From the NCBI GenBank assembly GCA_035631655.1, contig DASQIH010000069.1:1-64000 (forward strand): a DNA stretch of 64,000 nt. The letters run 5' to 3'. This document shows positions 19,662 through 29,013 of the stretch, one piece after another. A program made the position numbers and the translations under genes. This DNA is from Gp1-AA122 sp035631655. GTDB taxonomy: Bacteria; Acidobacteriota; Terriglobia; Terriglobales; Acidobacteriaceae. The notes beneath the pieces were generated by a model, which saw only the letters and a list, made by a program, of their open reading frames with translations, was not told where the DNA came from and made no database searches. How positions within the stretch are numbered: position 1 is the stretch's first letter; each line of letters opens with the position of its first letter.

Positions 19662-20954
19662 TTAGTGTCCGATCCGGCCGGCACCCATCCGCCCGGCATT
19701 CATGCCCGGAGCGGATCCGGAGGCTGACTTCGGAGGGGAGTTGAGCGCTCCCGTGATGAGTTGGTCCCCAGGATTGAGCGTTCCGGATAGTACCTGTGCG
19801 ATCTCGGTATAGGTGTGGTCGGTGATGCCAGTTTTCACCTGCACTGGTTCGAGGCGGTTCACCGCTCCGAGCTTCCACAAGACCGCCATATCGGACTTCA
19901 ACCCGGAGTTCGGCGATACGCCGGATTTGTGGGTCAGCGCTTTTTGATCCTGGCTCGTGCTGGGCGAGAAACGTAGCGCGGCATTCGGCACTTTGACGAT
20001 ATTGCTGGCTTCCGCGACCGGAATACTGACATACGCGGTCATGCCAGGAAATAGCTTGTCGCCAGGATTGTCGAACGCGACCACAGTGTCGTACGTGACA
20101 ACGTTTTGCACGGTCGTGGGATTCATGCGGATCTGCTCAACTTTCCCCCGGAAGGTGTCATTGGGAAAGGCATCGACCTTGAACGTGACGCTCTGCCCGA
20201 CCTTGATTTGACCTACGTCGGATTCGTCGGTGCTGACGCCCACCTGCATCTTGCTGAGATCTTGCGCGATGTTAAACAGGTTGGGCGCCTGCAGGGAGGC
20301 CGCGACAGTTTGTCCCACATCCACGGTGCGGTTCGTGACCACGCCATCGATCGGAGAGCGGATGATAGTGTTACTCAAATTGGTTTGTGCTACCTGCAAT
20401 GCGGCAGCCTTCTGTGCGACCTGGGCTTTGGCCTGCTCGAGAGTTGCCTGAGCGGCATTTACCCCCGCGACAGCGGAATCATTATTGGCCTGGGAAACGT
20501 CAAGTTGCTGTTGGCTCATGACTCCTTCCCGGGTCAGTTCCACAGTGCGCGCGTAGTCAGACTTGGTTTGTGCGACGGTTGCTTTCGCTTTTCCGAGGTT
20601 GGCTTGGGCGGCGGCAACATTGGCCCGCGCATTCTCCAAGTCGGCTTTGGCCTGGAGGACAGCACCTTGAAACAGCGAAGGGTCAATCTCGACGATTACC
20701 TGGTTTTTCTTAACTGGCGAATTGAAGTCGGCGAACAACTTGGAAATCGTGCCGGAAACCTGGGAACCGACCTGGACCGTAGTTACTGCATTGATGGTGC
20801 CCGTGGCCTGCACCACGTCCCGGATATCCCCCTGCTCCACCTTGGCGGTGACGTATTGTGCGGCGCTACCACGGCCGAAACTGAATGCCGCGAACAACAC
20901 GATGGCCGTCAGGAGTGCGATGATCACGGTCCATTTGCTTTTTAGGTGCTTCAT
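19662..20954 (-). CDS. MacA/YknX-type periplasmic adaptor protein
   Basis: The protein has 430 residues. One N-terminal membrane anchor (about 7-25) is followed by the biotinyl-lipoyl-like domain (GTINAVTTVQVGSQVSGTIS), a long Ala/Gln-rich alpha-hairpin (about 85-190; coiled-coil repeats such as ANVAAAQANLGKAKATVAQ), the returning lipoyl half (IIRSPIDGVVTNRTVDVGQ) and beta-barrel domains. Such adaptors link an inner-membrane ABC exporter to a TolC channel. The C-terminal tail is Gly/Met/Ser-rich and low in complexity. It is the first gene of the three-gene exporter operon. Confidence 0.92.
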   Translation of the reverse strand: MKHLKSKWTVIIALLTAIVLFAAFSFGRGSAAQYVTAKVEQGDIRDVVQATGTINAVTTVQVGSQVSGTISKLFADFNSPVKKNQVIVEIDPSLFQGAVLQAKADLENARANVAAAQANLGKAKATVAQTKSDYARTVELTREGVMSQQQLDVSQANNDSAVAGVNAAQATLEQAKAQVAQKAAALQVAQTNLSNTIIRSPIDGVVTNRTVDVGQTVAASLQAPNLFNIAQDLSKMQVGVSTDESDVGQIKVGQSVTFKVDAFPNDTFRGKVEQIRMNPTTVQNVVTYDTVVAFDNPGDKLFPGMTAYVSIPVAEASNIVKVPNAALRFSPSTSQDQKALTHKSGVSPNSGLKSDMAVLWKLGAVNRLEPVQVKTGITDHTYTEIAQVLSGTLNPGDQLITGALNSPPKSASGSAPGMNAGRMGAGRIGH

Positions 20955-21327
20955 AGTTTCCTCGAGCCGGGCAACTGGCCCGGGCGCGTCTACTTCGCTC
21001 TTCCTTCATTATGTGTAAACCCCAGAGCAGGTGCCCCTCGTGTAAAGAGTCGGTCAGGGAATGTAAAAGTTTGTATTTTGCAGGTGGGAAATTACGGCAA
21101 CTCTGTGGTTTTGAGACTAGATTGGCTTCTCAGGTGCACGATTTGACCGTTCGGTAGGCGCCAGGGAGGGAGTTGGCATTGTTGGTTTATCGTCGCTGGT
21201 TGGCAACCTCTAGACAGCACCTAGACCCTGCTTTTAAAGGCGTGACAAAAGCCATGATCGAGTCGCTGACCAGTTTCTGTGGTGAGACTTCGAAAGAATG
21301 AGGATTATGGCGTAAAAGGACCCTCAA
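20955..21327. other. Intergenic region upstream of the exporter operon
   Basis: No gene is seen. It separates the end of the nitrate operon (transcribed leftward, ending at 21328) from the exporter operon. It must hold the exporter promoter, but no convincing -35/-10 pair at correct spacing was found. No terminator hairpin with a T-run is clear either. Confidence 0.4.
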
Positions 21328-21567
21328 CTAGCCTCGGGCTTCGGAATCCAGGCGAGCAATGAAGAGATAAAGTCCCGCACAGGCCAGGAAAATCAACCCT
21401 GACACAATCGCCGCAGGGAGCGCTGCTTCAAAGAAGCCTGCAAGATAGGTTTCTAGCGTTGCACTAATCAGCCAGATTTGCACGATCAGCAGGAGAATAA
21501 TCAGTGCCAGGGCGCCATTGATGCCGGTCAGACCTCTCTTCTGGGAAGGGGTTGGTTCCTCTCGCAT
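21328..21567 (-). CDS. Small two-pass membrane protein of the nitrate operon
   Basis: The protein has 79 residues. The ATG at 21567 is preceded by AGGAGGTGTAGC, a strong ribosome binding site. Two hydrophobic segments (about 19-40 and 50-70) flank the loop TYLAGFFEAALPAA. It resembles the small DUF6755-type proteins encoded next to Rieske and ferredoxin genes, though that family name is from memory. It starts 1 bp after the Rieske stop and is the last gene of the operon, so it is likely a membrane subunit or assembly aid of the same electron-transfer complex. Confidence 0.65.
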   Translation of the reverse strand: MREEPTPSQKRGLTGINGALALIILLLIVQIWLISATLETYLAGFFEAALPAAIVSGLIFLACAGLYLFIARLDSEARG

Positions 21568-21568
21568 G

Positions 21569-22084
21569 CTACACCTCCTGTCTAAGATGAATCCCCGTCG
21601 CCACCAGTTCATCACCGCGCCGCTCGAGTCGAATCCGGGGCAGCGGGCGCCGTGGCGGCCCCTGCAACACCGATCCATCGCGGACGGAAAAGGCGCCATT
21701 GTGGCACGGGCACTCCAGACGGTTCTTAGCGCCAGAGTAGAAGACCGCACAGGAAAGATGAGTGCATTTCTGACTGTAAGCAACGTAGTCGTTGCTACCG
21801 GTCCTCACCAGGATGCATTGCTCTTTCGGAGTCGGATAGGGAAATAGTTTTACTCCGCCAATGGGGATTTCGTCCAGACGAGCAACCGTCTCCGCAGGAT
21901 AAGCAGGTCCCCTGGAAAACCAGGACCGCACGAGAATCCATAGATTGCCCACGAACATGGCAAGGCTGGTGAGGACCAAGAATTTCGCGAACTGGCGGCG
22001 GCTGACGTAGCGCTCATCGGCGGCAAAAACCGAGAACTCATCGCGCCACAAGGGTTCCGAACTAGGCTGGCGAAACAGCTTCAT
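21569..22084 (-). CDS. Rieske [2Fe-2S] protein with Tat-type signal anchor
   Basis: The protein has 171 residues. The ATG at 22084 follows GGGAGGG and overlaps the ferredoxin gene by 23 bp. Residues 28-35 read VSRRQFAK, a good twin-arginine motif, followed by a hydrophobic segment (36-53), so the [2Fe-2S] domain should be exported folded and remain anchored. The cluster ligands are in CTHLSC (107-112) and CPCHNGAF (125-132), both complete. It should transfer single electrons on the outer face of the membrane. Its partner is probably the haem-b membrane domain encoded by the first gene of the operon. Confidence 0.9.
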   Translation of the reverse strand: MKLFRQPSSEPLWRDEFSVFAADERYVSRRQFAKFLVLTSLAMFVGNLWILVRSWFSRGPAYPAETVARLDEIPIGGVKLFPYPTPKEQCILVRTGSNDYVAYSQKCTHLSCAVFYSGAKNRLECPCHNGAFSVRDGSVLQGPPRRPLPRIRLERRGDELVATGIHLRQEV

Positions 22085-22655
22085 ATTCGCCCTCCCAAAT
22101 GTAATCGGCGACATCAATGGAAATAGAATCCTGATTCTCGGGAACCATCATGAAGACCTTTGTGGTTACCTCCTGGTTCCCAAAGTAGAAGACGTTCGTC
22201 GGCTTTTCACGCCTTTGAACGACATCTTCAGGCCGTACATACGCGAGCGCCTGGCTGGGGCACACGGTGGCACACATCGGCCTCTTTCCCGCCGAGGTGC
22301 GGTCATAGCACATGTCGCATTTCAGCATTTGATCGTATTCGGGAACGATTTTCGGGATGCCAAAGGGGCATGCCAGCACGCAGTTCTGGCATGCAATACA
22401 GCGCGGCTTTAGAGAGGAATGCACAACGCCGTCGTCGCCCTTCTTAATGGCATCGGCGGGACAGACTTCGGCGCAGGTCGGGTCATCGCAGTGCCAGCAG
22501 ACATAGGCTGCGGTGGCAATCGTCTCTTCGCGATCAATGAAATCGAAATTAATCATGGAATGGCCGCGGTGTGTCTCACATTCCTCGCACGCCTTCATGC
22601 AAGACTGGCAGCCAATACATCGCGAGGGATCGATGTAAAACTCGTAACCGAACAT
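22062..22655 (-). CDS. Four-cluster [4Fe-4S] ferredoxin subunit (NarH/DmsB-like)
   Basis: The protein has 197 residues. Four cysteine groups predict four [4Fe-4S] clusters: CIGCQSCMKAC (13-23), CWHCDDPTCAEVCP, CIACQNCVLACP and CDMC with CATVCP. This arrangement is that of the electron-transfer subunits of membrane molybdoenzymes (NarH, DmsB, PsrB, HybA). It has no signal peptide, so it should work in the cytoplasm beside the molybdenum subunit, whose stop codon directly abuts its start. Its role is to wire the molybdenum subunit to the quinone-reactive membrane part. Confidence 0.92.
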   Translation of the reverse strand: MFGYEFYIDPSRCIGCQSCMKACEECETHRGHSMINFDFIDREETIATAAYVCWHCDDPTCAEVCPADAIKKGDDGVVHSSLKPRCIACQNCVLACPFGIPKIVPEYDQMLKCDMCYDRTSAGKRPMCATVCPSQALAYVRPEDVVQRREKPTNVFYFGNQEVTTKVFMMVPENQDSISIDVADYIWEGEYEAVSPA

Positions 22656-24911
22656 TCAACGCTCTCCCCATGCGCCGCCGCGGTTGACGTTCGCCGGGCG
22701 AGCAGGTTCCGAGGTACGGCGCCGCCACCACTCGGGAGGCGAATCCGCTTTGCGCAGCCTGCAGGCGGACACTTTGAATTCGGGGATCTTGCTGTGCGGA
22801 TCGAGCGTACGATGCGTCAAGAGATTCGCACTGCGTTCGCGCGGCCAGTGATACGGGATGAACACGGTGTCGGGCCGGATGGTTTTGACCACCATCGCCT
22901 GCAGGGTGATCTCAGTCCGTCGCGTGGTTATGGTTACCCAATCCTTATCCCTTAGGTTGTACGTCGCCGCCAAACGGGGATGAATTTCGATGCGCGGGTC
23001 CGGATATTGATCGACCAGTTCCCCGATTCGACGCGTCTGAGTGCCCGAGAGATATTGGCTGACCACGCGCCCAGTCGTGAGATAAACCGGAAAATCCTGG
23101 TCGACAGGATCACCGCTCGGACGCCACTCGGTGACCGCAAAGCGACACTTGCCGTCTGGATGAAATGACTTTCCGCCTTCCATCAGGCGAGGAGTGCCGG
23201 GATGGTCCAGAGTCGGGCAGGGCCAGAACACACCCAGTTGACGATCTACCTTTTCGTAAGTAATGCCGTAGTAGTCGGCGATGCCGCCTCGTGAAGCTTC
23301 CCGCAATTCATCCAGAATGTCAGGCGCCGAGCGGTAAGGAAAGTACTGGCCTCTGCCGAGCCTGCGAGCAAGGTCGCAAAGAATCTCGCTGTCTCGGCGC
23401 GCATTAGCAGGAGGGTCGACAGCTTTCTGAATGTGAATGACACGCCCTTCTACGTTACAGACCAGGCCCTCTTCCTCTTCTTGAAGGCTGCCGGCCAGGA
23501 CCACGTCGGCGAACTGCGCCGTCTCGGACAAAAAGAAGTCAATAACACCAAGAAATTCCAATTTCTCCAGGGCCTCGCGCGTGTAGTTCGCGTCGGGAAG
23601 CGAGATGATCGGATTGAAACAGAGGGAAAGCAGGCCTTTAATCTCGCCCCGATGAATGGCTTCCATAATCTCGACCGCCGACAATCCCTTCTGCGGAATT
23701 TCTTCCGGCGTAATGCCCCAGATCTTCGCGACGTGGCGTCGCGCCTCGGGATCGTCGATAGCGCGTTGGCCCGGTAACTGATCGCATTTCTGGCCGTGCT
23801 CCCGCCCGCCCTGCCCGTTGCCTTGGCCGGTGATCATGGAACATCCCGCGCCTTCGCGTCCGATGTTGCCGGTCGCCAGGCACAGATTGATCACCGCCGT
23901 GCAGTTTTCGACCCCCTTGCTCTGGTGTTCAATCCCACGTGCATGCAGCGCGATGGCGCGTTCTGCCCCGCCGAACCAATGGGCCGCTTTTTCGATTGCC
24001 TCGGGTGGGACACCGGTCATGTCGGCAACTTTCCGAGGATCGTACGGCTTGACCGATTCGGCGACACTCTCGAAACCGACCGTGTGTTCGGAGATGAACT
24101 GCCGGTCTTCGAGACCGTCGTGCAAGATCACGTGAAGCAGGCCCATAAGCAATGCCAGATCGGTACCGGGCCGCACGGGCAGGTAGAGGTCGGCATTGCG
24201 GGCAATAGGGGTAATCCGCGGGTCAGCCACCATCAATCGGCCGCCGTTATCGCGGCAGCGCCAGACGTAGTCTGTGGTGATGGGGGCACATTCGCCGATG
24301 TTAGCGCCGATAATGAGCAGAACCTGCGCCTTGGGGATATCGCTCCAAGGCATCGGACTGCGGTCCACGCCGAAGGCGGGTTTATACGCATGTCCGGCAG
24401 AGACCATGCAGAGTCTTCCGTTGTAGTCAACGTGACGCGTGCCCAGTGCGACTCGTGCGAACTTCCCGACCAGGTATGACTTTTCGGTGGTAAGTGACGC
24501 GCCTCCGTACACCGCAACAGCATCTTTGCCATATTTCTCTTGGATCTCCCGCAGGCGCTGCGTGCTGAAGTCGAGGGCCTCGTCCCAGGTTGACCTCCGG
24601 AATCCCTGCTCCGAGCGCATGAGCGGATCGAGTAGCCTGTCGGGATGATTGTTCTGCAGATAGCGTTTCACTCCCTTTGGACAGAGCATGCCGTGGTTGA
24701 ACGGAAATTCCTCCCAGGGTTCGAAACCAATGACCTGGTTTTCGCGAACCTTCAGTTGAATCCCACATTGCTGGCCACAGAAGCAGCAGTGTGTCTTGAC
24801 CAAGGAATAAGGATGGGTGGACTCCTCCTGCCAACCGCCGGCCGGCGCGTAATTCAAGTGAGGTCCATACTGCCGGGCAAGATCTTCGAGAGGGATTGCG
24901 GGCTTAGCCAC
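22656..24911 (-). CDS. Molybdopterin oxidoreductase, probable nitrate reductase (NasA/NarB-like)
   Basis: The protein has 751 residues. An N-terminal [4Fe-4S] site (CCFCGQQC near 42-49, then CPKG near 77) is followed by the bis-MGD core. The sequence NGRLCMVSAGHAYK around residue 165 places a Cys as the likely molybdenum ligand, as in assimilatory and periplasmic nitrate reductases. GQGNGQGGREHGQ and DQLPG are typical of this branch. The C-terminal molybdopterin-binding domain holds LTTGRVVSQYLSGTQTRR. No Tat signal is present, so it is cytoplasmic. The fused NarK transporter gene directly upstream, with an 8-bp overlap, supports nitrate as the substrate. Formate dehydrogenase is the main alternative. 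Confidence 0.8.
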   Translation of the reverse strand: MAKPAIPLEDLARQYGPHLNYAPAGGWQEESTHPYSLVKTHCCFCGQQCGIQLKVRENQVIGFEPWEEFPFNHGMLCPKGVKRYLQNNHPDRLLDPLMRSEQGFRRSTWDEALDFSTQRLREIQEKYGKDAVAVYGGASLTTEKSYLVGKFARVALGTRHVDYNGRLCMVSAGHAYKPAFGVDRSPMPWSDIPKAQVLLIIGANIGECAPITTDYVWRCRDNGGRLMVADPRITPIARNADLYLPVRPGTDLALLMGLLHVILHDGLEDRQFISEHTVGFESVAESVKPYDPRKVADMTGVPPEAIEKAAHWFGGAERAIALHARGIEHQSKGVENCTAVINLCLATGNIGREGAGCSMITGQGNGQGGREHGQKCDQLPGQRAIDDPEARRHVAKIWGITPEEIPQKGLSAVEIMEAIHRGEIKGLLSLCFNPIISLPDANYTREALEKLEFLGVIDFFLSETAQFADVVLAGSLQEEEEGLVCNVEGRVIHIQKAVDPPANARRDSEILCDLARRLGRGQYFPYRSAPDILDELREASRGGIADYYGITYEKVDRQLGVFWPCPTLDHPGTPRLMEGGKSFHPDGKCRFAVTEWRPSGDPVDQDFPVYLTTGRVVSQYLSGTQTRRIGELVDQYPDPRIEIHPRLAATYNLRDKDWVTITTRRTEITLQAMVVKTIRPDTVFIPYHWPRERSANLLTHRTLDPHSKIPEFKVSACRLRKADSPPEWWRRRTSEPARPANVNRGGAWGER

Positions 24912-27144
24912 GGCCCTGCTCCTTCACCCTGAGCTGGGCCCTGGAAAGCGTGATGCGCTTGCATGCCGGGCAGAGTTCCTGCCAATAGGAGGCCGGACCC
25001 GGCACGCGGTAGTCAAAACCAAGTTGCGGAAGCACGCGCCGGAGATCGTCAATATGCATGCGGGAGGCAAAACGCTTCCCACAGCGAGCACATAATGCGC
25101 CTTCATCTTTCTCGCCCGCTTGCTGGTAGAGCTTGACACCCAATTGTGCTGGCCGCTGAAAAATATGGAAGAACTTGCCAAAAGGCAAATAGAGCAAAGC
25201 AGCGATAACAACGATCGCGTGAATGATCGCAAGGAAGCTGTAAAGCTCCCCGCGCAACCATAGCTGAGATGCCGTGAGCGCCAGTCCTGTTACGCAGATC
25301 GCAAACAGCAGGATGATCGGCAGGAAATCCATGGCGAAACTCTGCACCGCTTGCGCACCCGTCTCCCGCATCCGGCGCCACAAGGAGAGGAAAACTCCTC
25401 CCAGCACCAGGAAAGCAGAGATATCCAACCCGTGGAAAAGCAGCTCAGCAGGGATGGATCGGGCTCCGAAGCGTAATACAGGGAATCCATACAGGTAGGT
25501 GACATACGTCATCTGGTCGGAGGGCAAGGTACCGAACGAGATCCAACCGAACACCAATGGAAACGTGATCAGCACCGCCAGGATGCAGCCCCAGAAAATG
25601 AGTTGGTGCATGCACCAGCGCAATTTCGAGCGTTGCCGGATGAAGCCTTGTCCAGCCAGATATCTCACAGCCAGAGCTACGACTCGAAGAAAACTCCTTA
25701 GCACGCCCTGCTGGCGGAATAGCTGCCATCCACGTTCCCAATAGATCCGGGTGGGTGGCTTGCGTATCCAGACGTTGTAGTGATAGACGACACCCCAGGT
25801 TGCGAAAGTGATTGCGAATGTATACGCAACCAGCGCGGGGTCAAAATTCTGCAGATTTCGCGAGCCCACCACGATCGCGGCCACCAGCAATCCAGTCCAA
25901 ACCGTTGCCCAGGAGCCGGCCCTGATTCGGTCGGCGGTGCGAGTCAGTTCCGGCGGCAACAGGTCCTCGAGTTTTTCCTGCCGCGGAACGAAGACTCTGT
26001 TATTCACCGACCATAGGACCAGAGACGTGACAGCGAGCAGCACAAAACTCGGCCAGATCACACCTGCGTGATCACGGAAAAAACCCAACAACAGCGGCGG
26101 AAAGAACCCTCCAAGCCCACCGAGGGCGCCCACCAGTCCGGTAACGGTCCCAGTTTCACGCGGGAAATATTGTGGAACGAGTTTGAAGACGGCGCCGTTG
26201 CCTAGACCCAGCAGAGTCGCGCATCCTAAAGCCCCCACCGTAAAGGGCAACATCGTGGGCCAGATGAGCAGCAGAGCGAATGGAACCAACGCCAGAAACA
26301 CGACCGACAGTAACCGTGCCCCGCCGATTTTGTCCGACAGCCATCCTCCTACGGGGCGAGCGGCTGTGGCCAGCACTACGAATCCAGCCGTTCGGAAACC
26401 GGCGTCGACCAGCCCGAGTCCGAATTCAGATCGCAAAAGACTTGGAAGATAGATGGCGAAGGCCACGAAGCCCCCGAACGTGAGGAAATAGAATGCGGAT
26501 AAAGCCCAGGACAATCGTTCCTGACGTAAAACGGTGAGCATCTCCCCAAGAGTTTTGGGGCGCGCCGTGCTTTCTGGATTGCGGGCGAGAAGCGCGAAAA
26601 GAATTGCCCAAAGTACAAGCAGGGCTGCCAGTCCGACGAACACATTGCGCCAGCCGATGACCGTTGCCAGCAGTGGTCCACCGAAGACAGCGGCAGACTG
26701 CCCGATGTTTCCCACTCCATAGACTCCCACGGCAGTTCCTTGCCGCTCAGGTTCGCACCCACGAGAAACGAAGCCGACTCCAATGGCAAACGAGGAACCT
26801 GCGAGTCCTAAGAAAAAAGCGACTACCAATAAAGTCTGGTAAGTACCTGCCCACAATACAAGAACAGTGGGGATCGCGACCATCAACATCAGCACTGTGA
26901 AGGTCGCACGCCCGCCAAAGCGGTCAGCCAGCATTCCCGTAGCAATTCGGGCAAGCGATCCCAGCAACACAGGTACAGCCACCAGGAGCGCAGTCTGGGT
27001 CGCGTCCAAATCAAGTATTTCGCGGAAGCGTGGAGCGAAAGCACTGATCAAACCCCAGGCAGCAAAGCAGAGAGCGAAAGAGAAGGTGGCGAGGGCAAGG
27101 TTTCGGCCCGGTTTGGAGGAGGAGCTCACCGGAATCTCACGCAT
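24904..27144 (-). CDS. Fusion of NarK-type nitrate transporter with NarI-like haem-b domain and zinc ribbon
   Basis: The protein has 746 residues from the ATG at 27144; a TTG at 27177 would add 11. Residues about 15-390 are a 12-helix MFS transporter with both nitrate signatures, GLAGSSFAIGVGF and GLGNGAVFKLVPQYFP, and the paired arginines in RIATGMLADRFGG and RPVGGWLSDKIGG. Residues about 410-670 form a second membrane domain. Its His residues in WCMHQLIF, LLFHGLD and IIHAIV, and FFHIF 18 residues after the third, match the spacing of NarI haem-b ligands. The last 70 residues hold CARC and CPAC, a zinc ribbon. It opens the nitrate operon. The fusion implies that transport and quinol oxidation are coupled in one polypeptide. 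Confidence 0.85.
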   Translation of the reverse strand: MREIPVSSSSKPGRNLALATFSFALCFAAWGLISAFAPRFREILDLDATQTALLVAVPVLLGSLARIATGMLADRFGGRATFTVLMLMVAIPTVLVLWAGTYQTLLVVAFFLGLAGSSFAIGVGFVSRGCEPERQGTAVGVYGVGNIGQSAAVFGGPLLATVIGWRNVFVGLAALLVLWAILFALLARNPESTARPKTLGEMLTVLRQERLSWALSAFYFLTFGGFVAFAIYLPSLLRSEFGLGLVDAGFRTAGFVVLATAARPVGGWLSDKIGGARLLSVVFLALVPFALLLIWPTMLPFTVGALGCATLLGLGNGAVFKLVPQYFPRETGTVTGLVGALGGLGGFFPPLLLGFFRDHAGVIWPSFVLLAVTSLVLWSVNNRVFVPRQEKLEDLLPPELTRTADRIRAGSWATVWTGLLVAAIVVGSRNLQNFDPALVAYTFAITFATWGVVYHYNVWIRKPPTRIYWERGWQLFRQQGVLRSFLRVVALAVRYLAGQGFIRQRSKLRWCMHQLIFWGCILAVLITFPLVFGWISFGTLPSDQMTYVTYLYGFPVLRFGARSIPAELLFHGLDISAFLVLGGVFLSLWRRMRETGAQAVQSFAMDFLPIILLFAICVTGLALTASQLWLRGELYSFLAIIHAIVVIAALLYLPFGKFFHIFQRPAQLGVKLYQQAGEKDEGALCARCGKRFASRMHIDDLRRVLPQLGFDYRVPGPASYWQELCPACKRITLSRAQLRVKEQGRG

Positions 27145-27565
27145 TGAGCACGGCAGAGTTGCGTGTGCTGACTCCAATTCAATATACCATTACGACCACC
27201 GGGCGGAGTTGCTCAGGCATCTCAATTGTATGTCGTGACACGAGATATATTGCTGAAAAGCGAACCCGATCCCAGAAGGATATGGCAAAACTTTGTGGTC
27301 CTGGTCTTACCGGCATTCGCGGATACCGCAAGGAGTGCTGCCGAGACAGGCACGATGTCGATATTCGCGAGCTTGACCGGCTGGAAGCGGTCTGGAACGA
27401 AGCTTACGAGCACGGGGGATGTTTGGAAACATTGTGGGTAGACGAGATGGTCGCCGTACCGAAAATGCCTGGTGCTCAAATTTGCTCGTTCCGTCGAATG
27501 AAAGCGCGTAAGTTATTGGACACGACATCCGGGTCCGGGTGTTTTCTGAAGAGACTGGGCGCAGT
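27145..27565. other. Intergenic region upstream of the nitrate operon
   Basis: No supported gene is present. It must hold the promoter for the leftward nitrate operon and the 3' end region of the SDR gene, which is also transcribed leftward. I found no clear FNR box (TTGAT-N4-ATCAA) and no convincing sigma-70 or sigma-54 promoter. Confidence 0.4.
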
Positions 27566-28570
27566 CTAGGCTGCCTGTCTGCGAAAGAGCAAGAAGAGAC
27601 CGGCCAGACCTGCTCCTGCGAGGGCTAGGGAAAATCTGTGAGTATCCGCCCAGAGTTGTTCACTCCGGCCGCTAGCCCGGTCCGAGAACACTCCGTGTGC
27701 ACCCCAGTTTCCCGCAACGGGCTCAAACAGGTTGTCGGGATGGTTCGGATCGATAGGTTCGCTGGTTTGTTGGGATTCATATCCCGTTCGGGCGAGATAA
27801 TGATCCAGCAAACTGGGGGCAAGCTTGTTTCCATAGACCGCTTCCATGGTAGGAAGACCCACGAGCAGTTCCCGGCGGCGGTGATGCGCGGCCCAATAGA
27901 TCCCCCGGGCTGCGACTTCCGGTTCATAAATTGGCGGCACAGGCTGTGGGTGTCGCGGCAGCCGCGTCCTGCACCAGCTAAACTGCGGAGTATTCATGGC
28001 AGGCAGATGAACCATCGTGAGATGAATGTGACTACCTTCGTGCAACAGCTCTGTTCGCAAGGACGCTGTGAAACCCAGGATAGCGTGCTTCGCGCCGCAG
28101 TACGGCGCCTGCAGTGGAATTGAACGATAGGCAAGAGCGGAGCCAACCTGCAAGATAGAGCCTCGATCGCGTGGCAGCATTCGACGCAGGGCCGCCATGG
28201 TTCCATACACGGTTCCAAGGTAGGTGACTTCCGTCGCTCGCTTGAACTCGTCCGCACGAATTTCTTTGAATTGTGAGAAGACGGTGGTCATCGCGTTATT
28301 GACCCAGATATCGATTGGCCCAAATTCAGTTTCAACGCGGTCTGCAACTTTTTCGACAGCGGCCGGGTCAGAAACATCTGCGGGCAGGACGAGAGCCTTC
28401 CCGCCATTCATTTCGACTTCAGCCCGGGCCGACTCCAGTCGCTCGCGTCCTCGCGCAATGAGGCCGATGTAGGATCCGTGACGTGCGAATTCAATTGCCG
28501 TGGCGCGTCCCACTCCCGCGGATGCGCCGGTAATTACCACAACTTCACGACCTCTGTGATTGTTGGCCAT
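27566..28570 (-). CDS. Short-chain dehydrogenase/reductase with C-terminal membrane segment
   Basis: The protein has 334 residues. The second of two closely spaced ATGs (28570) is six bases from AGGAG and is preferred. The Rossmann motif TGASAGVG lies at 14-21, VNNA follows near 95, and the catalytic Ser, Tyr and Lys are in GSALAYRSIP and YCGAKHA. This is the classical SDR layout with NAD(P) specificity undetermined. The C-terminal extension beyond about 250 ends in a hydrophobic segment (SLALAGAGLAGLFLLF), so the enzyme may be tail-anchored. Such extended SDRs are common in acidobacteria and their substrates are mostly unknown. A small Cys-containing frame lies 30 bp upstream. Confidence 0.85.
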   Translation of the reverse strand: MANNHRGREVVVITGASAGVGRATAIEFARHGSYIGLIARGRERLESARAEVEMNGGKALVLPADVSDPAAVEKVADRVETEFGPIDIWVNNAMTTVFSQFKEIRADEFKRATEVTYLGTVYGTMAALRRMLPRDRGSILQVGSALAYRSIPLQAPYCGAKHAILGFTASLRTELLHEGSHIHLTMVHLPAMNTPQFSWCRTRLPRHPQPVPPIYEPEVAARGIYWAAHHRRRELLVGLPTMEAVYGNKLAPSLLDHYLARTGYESQQTSEPIDPNHPDNLFEPVAGNWGAHGVFSDRASGRSEQLWADTHRFSLALAGAGLAGLFLLFRRQAA

Positions 28571-28599
28571 CGCCATCTCCTCGCGCTAGCCTCGGTTCT

Positions 28600-28818
28600 T
28601 TAAATGACTTCGCGCACCTTGTCGGAAAGAGTGGTGAGAGCGATCTTCTTGCGATTTGGCTCTCCTCGCGCCAGCGAAGACGTGGCCGCTGGAGCACCGA
28701 TGCAGGAGAACGTGGAAATTAGCGTTGATTCATCTCTGAGCGGCAGCATGGGTCGGCGCATCGTGGGCTGAACTCCCTTAAGTCCGCACACTGGACACTG
28801 CTTTGGAACCCTAGGCAT
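28600..28818 (-). CDS. Possible small CxxC protein
   Basis: A 72-residue frame starts at an ATG at 28818, with a TTG nine bases earlier. It begins MPRVPKQCPVCGLKGV, a single CxxC of zinc-ribbon type, and ends 30 bp before the SDR gene in the same orientation. It has no second CxxC and no strong ribosome binding site. It may be a real short gene or a fortuitous frame; I cannot name a family. Confidence 0.35.
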   Translation of the reverse strand: MPRVPKQCPVCGLKGVQPTMRRPMLPLRDESTLISTFSCIGAPAATSSLARGEPNRKKIALTTLSDKVREVI

Positions 28819-29013
28819 CCGTTCCAACAGTAGCAGCTCGGATCACGCCAAGCTGCGACAAGGGTCACGTAGGAGCAGCACTAACCGTACGCCCTTACAC
28901 CTTAGCGAACCCGGCGCAAGCAGCTTTGGGGAGCGGGAGACATCCCAGCCCAAGCCGAATATGATAGTCACGCCCGAACAAAGGCCGCCTGTGACATGGA
29001 GGACTCTCCCCGC

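Noticed and set aside
27144..27569. A 141-codon plus-strand frame upstream of the SDR stop
   Set aside because: It has an unusual mix of residues, no motif and overlaps the start of the nitrate operon and its promoter region.
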